Source of the DNA: Sporosarcina trichiuri
GTDB lineage: Bacteria; Bacillota; Bacilli; Bacillales_A; Planococcaceae
Assembly (NCBI RefSeq): GCF_030406775.1
Contig: NZ_CP129119.1
Coordinates: 1,584,001-1,648,000, forward strand
Length of the DNA: 64,000 nt
Direction of reading: 5' to 3'
Shown piece by piece: positions 43,363 to 49,651 of the stretch; the first letter of the stretch is position 1, and every line of letters begins with the position of its first letter. Made by a program: the position numbers and the translations under genes. The notes beneath the pieces were generated by a model. It ran no database searches, was not told where the DNA came from, and saw only the letters and a list, made by a program, of their open reading frames with translations.

Positions 43363-44595
43363 TCATTCCATCCGTCTTGCCCAGCGGTTCGCCTGCTGGG
43401 AATAGAGGCACAGCTCGTCCATCGGGATGTCGACTTGTGCACTCAAGCCTTCCATCGTGTCCATGTCGAGCCGCTCGACCGCTTCCGCAAGCTTGAGGAA
43501 GGGTGCAAGTGCGGTGTCTCCGCCGGTCAGTGTGTCCGTGACTTGTTCAGCAAGCGGGATTTCCTGCGTGATTTCGTCCCACCCTTTGTGAAGAATGACG
43601 TCGAGCAGTGAAAACATGCCCGTCAGGAAATACTCGTCGGAATTTTTGTGGCCGGCGCGGCGTGCGAGCAGTTCGCACAATTTCGCGCGGACGAGCGAGT
43701 AATCGACAAGTGCCTTCGTCCGGCCCTGGCCCTCCCCTTCGCCCATCTGGTGGAACGTGATGATGTACAGCCACTTCTTCGTCTCCTGCAGGCCGATGAG
43801 CACGATCGCCTGGTGGATCGATGTGATCTTGCGCGGGATGCCGAATGCGTATGTGTTGATGAACCGCAGCAGCTTATACGTGAGTGACAGGTCGTGTGTG
43901 ATGAGGGCTGCGACGTCCCGGATGCTCGGGACGACTGTGTTCAGCTGTTCCATGACGAGCATGTTGCTCTCTTCAATGACGGGCACTTCGATTCCCGTCA
44001 CCACTTCGGGGGTCGCGAAGAAATAGCCCTGAAACAGTGTGTACCCTGCCTTCTTCGCTTCTTCGAATTCCGCTTCCGTCTCGATCTTCTCCGCCAGCAG
44101 GGCGACATTCGGATACATGCGGATGAAGTTCTGGATGCGTGTGCGCTCTTCGCGGCCGGACTGCATGAAGTCGACCTTGATGAAGTCGACGAGCGGGAAC
44201 AGCCCTTTTTCGACTTCGTACTCCTTCGTCAGGATGAAGTCATCGAGCGCGATCCGGAAGCCTTTCGCTTTCAGGTTGCGGAGCCGTGTCAGCAGGACGG
44301 GCGTGATTTCGACAGTTTCCAGCACTTCGATGATGACGCGTGACGGATTGAGCCGGTCGACGATCTCCTGCGCCAGCAGTTCGCCGGTGAAGTTGATGAA
44401 CGAAGGATGGCTGCCGGAGACCCGGTCGACACCGATGGACAGGAACGTATTGACGAGCACACCGACCGTCGCCTTGTTCGGATCGACGTCCGGAAACCGG
44501 TTCTGTTCGCTGTTCCGGTATAACAATTCATAGCCGAACAAGTTGCCTTGCCGGTCGAGGATCGGCTGTCTGCCGACAAATACGCTTGCTTCCAC
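43363..44595 (-). CDS. EAL-HDOD signalling protein (YuxH-like)
   Basis: 410 residues from a GTG at 44595 (VEASVFVGRQPILDRQGNLF), AGGTGG 9 bases upstream. The N-terminal half is an EAL-like domain with altered signature (GYELLYRN in place of EAL, then VIIEVLET, LDDF, FIKVDFMQS). The C-terminal half is an HDOD domain (SIRDVAALITHDLSLTYKLL, ITSIHQAIVLIG). The EAL site looks degenerate, so c-di-GMP hydrolysis is doubtful; the protein may bind the nucleotide or a partner. Sits beside motility genes. Confidence 0.9.
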   Translation of the reverse strand: MEASVFVGRQPILDRQGNLFGYELLYRNSEQNRFPDVDPNKATVGVLVNTFLSIGVDRVSGSHPSFINFTGELLAQEIVDRLNPSRVIIEVLETVEITPVLLTRLRNLKAKGFRIALDDFILTKEYEVEKGLFPLVDFIKVDFMQSGREERTRIQNFIRMYPNVALLAEKIETEAEFEEAKKAGYTLFQGYFFATPEVVTGIEVPVIEESNMLVMEQLNTVVPSIRDVAALITHDLSLTYKLLRFINTYAFGIPRKITSIHQAIVLIGLQETKKWLYIITFHQMGEGEGQGRTKALVDYSLVRAKLCELLARRAGHKNSDEYFLTGMFSLLDVILHKGWDEITQEIPLAEQVTDTLTGGDTALAPFLKLAEAVERLDMDTMEGLSAQVDIPMDELCLYSQQANRWARRME

Positions 44596-44753
44596 TGAAA
44601 GATTCCACCTATCCGCAGTCAATTTACCTATATTGTAGCAAATTAGCACTAGGTTGCAAGGTGACATTTTCACCACTCCCTCCCTTTCTGGAAATCCAGG
44701 TCACGGAATGGTATGTTAAAAACGTGTCATATCAGTACATGGGGGTGTATGGA

Positions 44754-45530
44754 ATGGAAACAATCCAGTATGAAAAAAATGACGGAATTGCGTGGATTTC
44801 GCTGAATCGTCCCGACTCGATGAATGCGTTCAATTACGACATGATCCGCGAACTCGGGGAAGTTGTCGAATCGGTCCGGATCGATCCGGAAGTGCGGGTG
44901 GTCGTACTGACGGGCGCGGGTGACCGGGCATTGAGTGTCGGCGCGGACTTGAAGGAGCGGAAGACGCTGAGTGACCAGGACGTGAAGCGGAACCTGAACA
45001 AGATGGGCGAAGTATTCACGGCGATCGACCAGATGCCGCAGCCGACGATCTGCATGATCAACGGATTCGCGTTCGGCGGGGGGATGGAGCTTGCGCTCGC
45101 GTGCGATTTCCGGTTCGCTGCGGATACCGCGGTGATGGGGCTGACGGAAACGGGCCTCGCGATCATTCCGGGTGCAGGCGGCACGCAGCGGCTGCCACGG
45201 CTCGTCGGCGAGGCGAAAGCGCTCGAGATGATCTTGACGGCGGCGCGGCTGAATGCGGCGGATGCGGCGCTGTGCGGACTGGTGACGCGGACGGTGGAAG
45301 CGGCACTGTTGAAGGAGAAAACGTTGAAGTTCGCGGAGAAACTACTTGCGAACGGACCGATTGCACTGCAGCAGGCGAAGTTCGCGATCAAACAAGGGAT
45401 GAAGACGGATCTCGCGACAGGATTGACGATCGAGCGGAAGGCGTATGAGATCACGATTCCGACCGAGGACCGATTGGAAGCGCTGGATGCGTTTGCGGAG
45501 AAGCGGAAACCTGTTTTTAAGGGGAAATGA
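44754..45530 (+). CDS. Enoyl-CoA hydratase / crotonase
   Basis: 258 residues from the ATG at 44754 (METIQYEKNDGIAW). Oxyanion-hole blocks ALSVGADLKER and GFAFGGGMELALACD. Both catalytic glutamates are present, in GGGMELAL and LTETGLAIIPGAGGTQRLP. The C-terminal helix is normal. It hydrates enoyl-CoA in fatty-acid or branched-chain amino-acid breakdown; the sequence is near YngF-type methylglutaconyl-CoA hydratases. Single gene with its own terminator. Confidence 0.93.
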   Translation: METIQYEKNDGIAWISLNRPDSMNAFNYDMIRELGEVVESVRIDPEVRVVVLTGAGDRALSVGADLKERKTLSDQDVKRNLNKMGEVFTAIDQMPQPTICMINGFAFGGGMELALACDFRFAADTAVMGLTETGLAIIPGAGGTQRLPRLVGEAKALEMILTAARLNAADAALCGLVTRTVEAALLKEKTLKFAEKLLANGPIALQQAKFAIKQGMKTDLATGLTIERKAYEITIPTEDRLEALDAFAEKRKPVFKGK

Positions 45531-45547
45531 TGGAGAGATGGATGGAG

Positions 45548-45572
45548 AACCTGCCTGCGGGCGGGTTTTTTT
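45548..45572 (+). terminator. Terminator of the enoyl-CoA hydratase gene
   Basis: AACCTGCC / GGGCGGGTT stem with a TTTTTTT run, 17 bases after the stop. Confidence 0.88.
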
Positions 45573-45587
45573 GTTTTGGATGGGGGG

Positions 45588-45730
45588 ACCGCTCCATTCC
45601 GGCGGCTAAGTGATCCATTCTCCTGGCGAAGCGATCCATTCCGCCCGCTGACCGCTCCATTCGACTGGCGAAGCGATCCATTCGCCCGGCTGACCGCTCC
45701 ATTCCCTTGCGTAACCGCTCCATTCCGCGT
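45588..45730. repeat. 21-bp-period array, CCATTC type
   Basis: CCATTC recurs at 45594, 45615, 45636, 45657, 45678, 45699 and 45720, exactly every 21 bases. The unit is roughly (A/T)CCGCTCCATTC or GCGATCCATTC followed by a variable stretch. It abuts a type B REP-like element. The reverse-complement version is at 51985-52145. Confidence 0.9.
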
Positions 45731-45734
45731 CCCC

Positions 45735-45938
45735 AGGGTGCCTGTGCATGACAGCCATTCGCGTCCGTCCGCGAATTGTGGCATGCACAGCCACCCGGGT
45801 TCAAGGGAGGGCTCCGTGCCAAAACCACGGAGCCGTGTTTGCGGGGCTATCCCGTTGTTGATGGGCGATCCCATCGTAGGGGGACAGGCTGCCGCCCAAT
45901 TCGCGGAAGAACGCGAATGGTGCAGCAGGCTGTCCCCC
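45735..45938. repeat. Composite REP-like element (type B + spacer + type A)
   Basis: Type B 45735-45800 (GGGTGCCTGTGCATG ... CATGCACAGCCACCCGGG), a spacer with GGGGCTATCCCGTTG, then type A 45879-45938 (GGGGGACAGGCTGCC ... GGCTGTCCCCC). The same B-spacer-A order recurs at 47605-47805, and inverted at 34401-34637. Confidence 0.8.
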
Positions 45939-45976
45939 GGCCCGGATTGTGCAGCAGGCTGTTCCCCGGCGTGGGT

Positions 45977-46363
45977 TCAAACGTGCCCTGCGACTACCTG
46001 TGATTCCCGCACGGCCTGCCAGTCGCTGTGCAGTGCGGTGAGAATTGCCTCGATTTCCGCGAGCGCTTCCCCGTCCGCCTGCAGCGAGGCGGTCAGCAAG
46101 GTTTGATTGGCATAGATATAGAGGGTCAGGAGCCGTTCGCCTTCTTCTGCAGAGGCGTCGGTCATGGCCATTAATTCAAACAGCAGGTCCTGCGCGGCGA
46201 GCACGGCGCTGCGCCAGTCCGGATTGTCTGCTGCGAGCAACTCTTGGGCGGTATGCAGCTGCCCCCCCGCCGCCTCGAGCGCCCGGCAGACGGCGGTGAG
46301 CGGCGGGAGGGATGCCGCGTTCGCCCTGCGGTAGGCATGGGCTGCCTGGCGGATGGTGATGAT
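45977..46363 (-). CDS. fliS: FliS-like flagellin chaperone with an apparent ATC start
   Basis: 128 residues if initiated at ATC 46361-46363. The frame has no ATG, GTG or TTG before a TTG at 46240, which would remove a third of the protein. GGGAGG lies 8 bases before the ATC. The sequence AHAYRRANAASLPPLTA, LLFELMAMTD, RLLTLYIYANQTLLTAS and AILTALHSDWQAVRES follows the FliS four-helix pattern. FliS binds the flagellin C-terminus before export. It has a perfect sigma-D promoter and is divergent from a flagellin-like gene, fitting a dedicated chaperone. Confidence 0.65.
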   Translation of the reverse strand: MITIRQAAHAYRRANAASLPPLTAVCRALEAAGGQLHTAQELLAADNPDWRSAVLAAQDLLFELMAMTDASAEEGERLLTLYIYANQTLLTASLQADGEALAEIEAILTALHSDWQAVRESQVVAGHV

Positions 46364-46390
46364 CGCGTCCGCCTCCCTTCTTTGTCGGTT

Positions 46391-46417
46391 ATATCGGCAG
46401 GCAAGCGTTCATTTTTA
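46391..46417 (-). promoter_or_regulatory. Sigma-D promoter of the FliS-like gene
   Basis: TAAA (46414-46417), 15-base spacer, GCCGATAT (46391-46398) on the minus strand, a perfect consensus match. Confidence 0.85.
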
Positions 46418-46434
46418 CAAATTCGCGCCGATAT
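46408..46434 (+). promoter_or_regulatory. Probable sigma-D promoter of the flagellin-like gene
   Basis: Perfect GCCGATAT at 46427-46434 on the plus strand, with a weak -35 TTCA at 46408-46411 at 15-base spacing. It overlaps the -35 of the divergent sigma-D promoter. Confidence 0.55.
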
Positions 46435-46472
46435 ACCCAGGGACAACGACTATTTAGAATGAGGTGGAGTGT

Positions 46473-47282
46473 ATGCGGATCAACAGCCATGAGCTGATCC
46501 AGTCAGCGGCGAACCGCGGCGTGCGGAATGATAAGCAGATCGAGAAGTCGCTGCGGCATCTCGGGACGGGCCTGAAGGTCGCGACGGCGGCGGATGATGC
46601 GGCGGGCAAGGCGATTTCGGAGACGATGCGGGCGCAGATCCGCGGAATTTCGCAGGCGCAGCGCAATATGCAGGACGGGATTTCCGTGTTGGAGTCGGCG
46701 AATGAAGGGATGAACAATGTGAACGGCCTGCTGCAGCGGGCGAGGGAACTTGCGGTGTCGACCGCGAATGGGACGTATACGGATTCCGACCGGGCGGCGA
46801 GCGGCCAGGAGCTGGAGCAGATTCTTGCGGCGATCGATGATACGGCCGGGAAGCTGGAGTTCAATACGAAGAAGATTCTCGGGGAGGATATGGAGCTGAC
46901 GCTGCATGTGGGCGCGAATCCGACGCAGCAGCTGAAGGTGAGCCTGTTCGATGTGTCGTCGAAGGCGCTCGGGCTGGAGGACGGGACGCTTGCGACGCAG
47001 GCGGATGCGGAGGCGCTGATCAGCACGATCGACGGTGCGATCCGGACGGTGACGGGGCATTTGACGAAGGTGGGGTCTCAGATGGAGTCGCTGCAGCATC
47101 ATTTGTCGAATGCGGGTGTGTTCGAGGTGAACCTGACGAAGTCGCTGTCGTATTTGGAAGATGCGGATATGGCGCAGGAGATGATGAATTTCGTGAGCCA
47201 GGATATCCGGAAGAAGGGCGACGAATTGCTGATCAAGCATGTGAACAGTTCGCTGCAGGAGTCGCTGGGGTTGTTGAAATGA
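46473..47282 (+). CDS. Second flagellin-like protein
   Basis: 269 residues from the ATG at 46473 (MRINSHELIQSAANRG; GAGGTGG upstream). N-terminal D0/D1: LRHLGTGLKVATAADDAAGK, ISVLESANEGMNNVNGLLQR. C-terminal: KSLSYLEDADMAQEMMNFVS and VNSSLQESLGLLK. It differs from Hag in having little variable domain and an unusual N-terminus (HELIQSAANRGVRND instead of NHNIAALNT). GC-rich, so native. It may be a minor filament or cap-proximal flagellin; partner of the divergent FliS-like gene. Confidence 0.9.
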   Translation: MRINSHELIQSAANRGVRNDKQIEKSLRHLGTGLKVATAADDAAGKAISETMRAQIRGISQAQRNMQDGISVLESANEGMNNVNGLLQRARELAVSTANGTYTDSDRAASGQELEQILAAIDDTAGKLEFNTKKILGEDMELTLHVGANPTQQLKVSLFDVSSKALGLEDGTLATQADAEALISTIDGAIRTVTGHLTKVGSQMESLQHHLSNAGVFEVNLTKSLSYLEDADMAQEMMNFVSQDIRKKGDELLIKHVNSSLQESLGLLK

Positions 47283-47309
47283 TTCGGTGAAATCAAATAT
47301 GTAAACATG

Positions 47310-47520
47310 TTGATCTGCGCTGCGGATGGCGCTTTCCGGGGGGGGCTTGCCCTCAGCCAAGCGAACAGCGGAGGGTTCGCTTTGCCGTATTTCTGCGAAC
47401 TGGGCAGAAATTAAGGCAGCCTTGCTCACAACGCTGCGCTTTTGCTCGCAGAAGCCGTTCTTCGTTACGGCTCCCGCTGATCCCCCAGGAGTCGCCATCC
47501 TCCGCTTCGATCAACGGAGC
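47310..47520. repeat. Diverged copy of the GC-rich interspersed repeat
   Basis: Begins GTTGATCTGCGCTGCGGATG and GCGCTTTCCGGGG, ends CCCCCAGGAGTCGCCATCC and TTCGATCAACG, matching the ends of the 39540 repeat. The middle carries extra sequence. Non-coding. Confidence 0.6.
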
Positions 47521-47604
47521 GTGGATTGCTCGGCTATCCCCCTCTGGGTGGGGGAGGAAAAAGAGAAGGTCAAGGGATTAGGGAAAGTTCAAGGGAAGAG
47601 ACTC

Positions 47605-47834
47605 CAGGGTGCCTGTGCGTGACACCATTCGCGTCCTTCCGCGAATTGTGGCATGCACAGCCACCCGGGTTCAAGGGAGCCGTGCCAAAAGAACAGCGAC
47701 GGGTCTGCAGGGCTATCCCGCTGCATGCAGGCGATCCCATTCGTAGGGGGACAGGCTGCCACACAATTCGCTGAGAAGCGCGAATGGTGTACCAGTCTGT
47801 CCCCCGGCGGGTGTGCACAGCCACCCGGGTTCAG
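47605..47834. repeat. Composite REP-like element (type B + spacer + type A + half B)
   Basis: Type B 47605-47670, spacer with GGGCTATCCCGCTGC, type A 47746-47805, followed by a half B element (GTGCACAGCCACCCGGGTTC) up to 47834. Layout as at 45735-45938. Confidence 0.78.
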
Positions 47835-47842
47835 AGAAAAAC

Positions 47843-47875
47843 AAAAGACCGAAGCCCCCGCGGCTTCGGTCTTTT
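47843..47875 (-). terminator. comFB terminator
   Basis: AAAAGACCGAAGCC / GGCTTCGGTCTTTT, T-rich on the minus strand, overlapping the comFB stop. Confidence 0.85.
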
Positions 47876-48170
47876 AGTTGTGCTGTTTGGTTTGTGCGTA
47901 CGCCTCGCACCGCGGGCTGCCGGAGACTTTGGCGGCGGATTTGGCGATGATGGTGATGATGTTGGTCGCGCCTTGGCGGTCGGCCTGATGCTGGGCGCGG
48001 ACGTATGGGCTGTAGGCGTTGTTGACGACGTAGCTCGGCGGCAGGTCGTTGAGGGCAAGGGCCATGATGTCGTCGAGGCACCGGTCGCAGCTGCACGCCA
48101 GGTTCATGCTTTTCTTGTAGGTCAGGAGTGTGTCGCGGACGACGTCTTCCATTACGTTGTGGACTCCCAC
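47874..48170 (-). CDS. comFB: Late competence protein ComFB, displaced from comFA-comFC
   Basis: 98 residues, GTG start with GGAGGAG 6 bases upstream. MNLACSCDRCLDDIMALALN and LPPSYVVNNAYSPYVRAQ, then IIAKSAAKVSGSPRC, match ComFB (CxCxxC zinc motif, NxxPPSYV). In Bacillus subtilis it lies between comFA and comFC but is not needed for transformation. Some ComFB-domain proteins have been reported to bind cyclic dinucleotides. Here it stands alone about 5 kb away. Confidence 0.9.
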   Translation of the reverse strand: MGVHNVMEDVVRDTLLTYKKSMNLACSCDRCLDDIMALALNDLPPSYVVNNAYSPYVRAQHQADRQGATNIITIIAKSAAKVSGSPRCEAYAQTKQHN

Positions 48171-48745
48171 TCGGTTCTCCTCCGTTCGGTCCTGCGCGTC
48201 CGGAGGAGTGCTGCTGCCGGGCTGCAGGAAATGTCTGCCGTTCTGTGAATACTAGTATCTTACAATATCTTCTAGACAGTTGCAAACGCTTTCTCGGATT
48301 TCATGCTGCGGTTCATCCCCAGGAGGTTTGTCTCTGACGGTCTGTCCCCCCTGCCTGCGGATACGCGGAATAGGATGACAGTGTGCGGAAGAATCTCTTG
48401 AAAACCTTATCAAATCAAGGATTTCGCCTGCTGAGACAGTTGTCCGCGGACACTTGTCCAGTGCACGTCCCCTTTCGGACATATAGTAAGAGTGAAGGGG
48501 CCGGCAGGATGAATTAAAGCCTGCAGAAACAAAAATTCGCCAGCCCCTGAAGGTTGTCCAGACGCTGACGGATCGGCGGCATAGACTGAGAGTGTCCGGA
48601 TGACCGGCTCCTCCTTTCACAACAGCCGACTCCCCACAGCTCATCTGGGAACATCGTCCTCAGACGGTTGTCCAGCTCCTCAGCTCAACAGCCGCATAGA
48701 CTGACAGTGTCCGGACAAAGCGAATTTTCAAGGAGGTGAATGACC
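48171..48745. other. 575-bp intergenic region with duplicated upstream boxes
   Basis: No intact gene. GCATAGACTGAGAGTGTCCG (from 48579) and GCATAGACTGACAGTGTCCG (from 48694) are near-identical and 115 bases apart, each preceded by GGTTGTCCAG about 26 bases earlier. A diverged third version, GCATACCCTAGCAGTATCTA, precedes the paralogue at 49263. These look like tandem promoters or operators. Confidence 0.5.
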
Positions 48746-49096
48746 ATGGACCAAATGCAAATGCTGCGTGAATTGCAGAACGTAACAAACAATTGGGATA
48801 TTGATGATGAAATCTTGTCGGATCTCATTATCGTCTCCACGTTGCTCGGCGAAGTCGTACTCACAGGTATCCTCTTCAGAGAATACGAGTTGTTCCACGA
48901 CTTCAACAACAGTAACCCTGAAGTAAGCACCGCATGCGAAAAAGCGGAATTCAACCGCTCCGTCGGTGAAATGCTGAAAGGTGCTTGCTGCCTCGAGAAC
49001 GCGTTCGCACGCAAAATCGAAGCTGCCATCGATCTCAAACAAGTTGACGCGGAAACAGATACACCGGTAGTTGGAGCGTGCTGCCCTCGCGCATAA
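48746..49096 (+). CDS. Small Cys-containing helical protein of unknown family, paralogue 1
   Basis: 116 residues from the ATG at 48746; AAGGAGG is 9 bases upstream, while the ATG at 48740 is only 3 bases from it. No signal peptide or clear transmembrane helix, but a hydrophobic stretch ILSDLIIVSTLLGEVVLTGI. Conserved with paralogue 2: STACEKAEFN-S and ACCLE-AFARK-EAA. It ends in CCPRA, giving a CC pair twice. Family not recognised. The GC content and codon use fit the core genome. It has its own terminator. Confidence 0.7.
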   Translation: MDQMQMLRELQNVTNNWDIDDEILSDLIIVSTLLGEVVLTGILFREYELFHDFNNSNPEVSTACEKAEFNRSVGEMLKGACCLENAFARKIEAAIDLKQVDAETDTPVVGACCPRA

Positions 49097-49111
49097 TCTC
49101 CATCTTCAGCT

Positions 49112-49145
49112 GACGCCTGTCCCATCACCCGGGACAGGCGTCTTT
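49112..49145 (+). terminator. Terminator after paralogue 1
   Basis: GACGCCTGTCCC / GGGACAGGCGTC stem then TTT. Almost the same stem follows paralogue 2. Confidence 0.88.
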
Positions 49146-49262
49146 GCTGTTGATTAAAAGATCCGATGATGTCGCCAGCCGGCACGCACCCAGTGCAGCC
49201 ACTTCCCGCTGCATACCCTAGCAGTATCTAGACAAAGTGTTCCCTTACGGAGGTGTATGCCT

Positions 49263-49607
49263 GTGGACCAACTGAAAATGCTGGAAGACTTTCAAACCAT
49301 TGTGGATCATCTTGATACAGACAATGACCGATTAGCCGAACTTATCCTCATCTCCGCCCTGATCAGTGAAGCCATTTTGTCCGGGATTCTATTTCAGGAG
49401 TATGTACTCATAAAAAAGTTCAATGAAGATATATCTTCGACAGCCTGTGAAAAAGCTGAATTCAATCAATCTGTGATTCAATTGCTGGAAAGTGCCTGCT
49501 GTCTGGAAGAAGCGTTTGCACGGAAACTGGAAGCGGCCCATGCATTGAAACGACTTGCGGCTGCAGCCGAAACGCAGGAGCCGTTTTCTTCCGAACTAGA
49601 TGAGTGA
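49263..49607 (+). CDS. Small Cys-containing helical protein of unknown family, paralogue 2
   Basis: 114 residues from a GTG at 49263 (MDQLKMLEDFQ). GGAGG lies 9 bases upstream, the same spacing as in paralogue 1, whereas the ATG at 49257 is 3 bases away. It shares STACEKAEFNQS, ACCLEEAFARKLEAA and the central LAELILISALISEAILSGI with paralogue 1, at about 45 per cent identity by eye. It lacks the C-terminal CC. Unknown function; duplication with the upstream box suggests shared regulation. Confidence 0.7.
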   Translation: MDQLKMLEDFQTIVDHLDTDNDRLAELILISALISEAILSGILFQEYVLIKKFNEDISSTACEKAEFNQSVIQLLESACCLEEAFARKLEAAHALKRLAAAAETQEPFSSELDE

Positions 49608-49618
49608 AGGTCCTAAAA

Positions 49619-49645
49619 ACGCCTGTCCCCAACCCGGGACAGGCG
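49619..49645. terminator. Bidirectional terminator, paralogue 2 / S9 peptidase
   Basis: ACGCCTGTCCC / GGGACAGGCGT between convergent genes, T-rich on both sides. Confidence 0.85.
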
Positions 49646-49651
49646 TCTCTT

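Noticed and set aside
44834..45874. Long minus-strand ORF (346 codons) over the enoyl-CoA hydratase and the 21-bp array
   Set aside because: It is antisense to a clear gene and its repeats such as NGSLRQ simply translate the array.
48252..48644. 130-codon minus-strand ORF before the small paralogues
   Set aside because: No ribosome site, Ser/Arg-rich composition typical of non-coding GC-rich DNA, and it crosses the duplicated upstream boxes.
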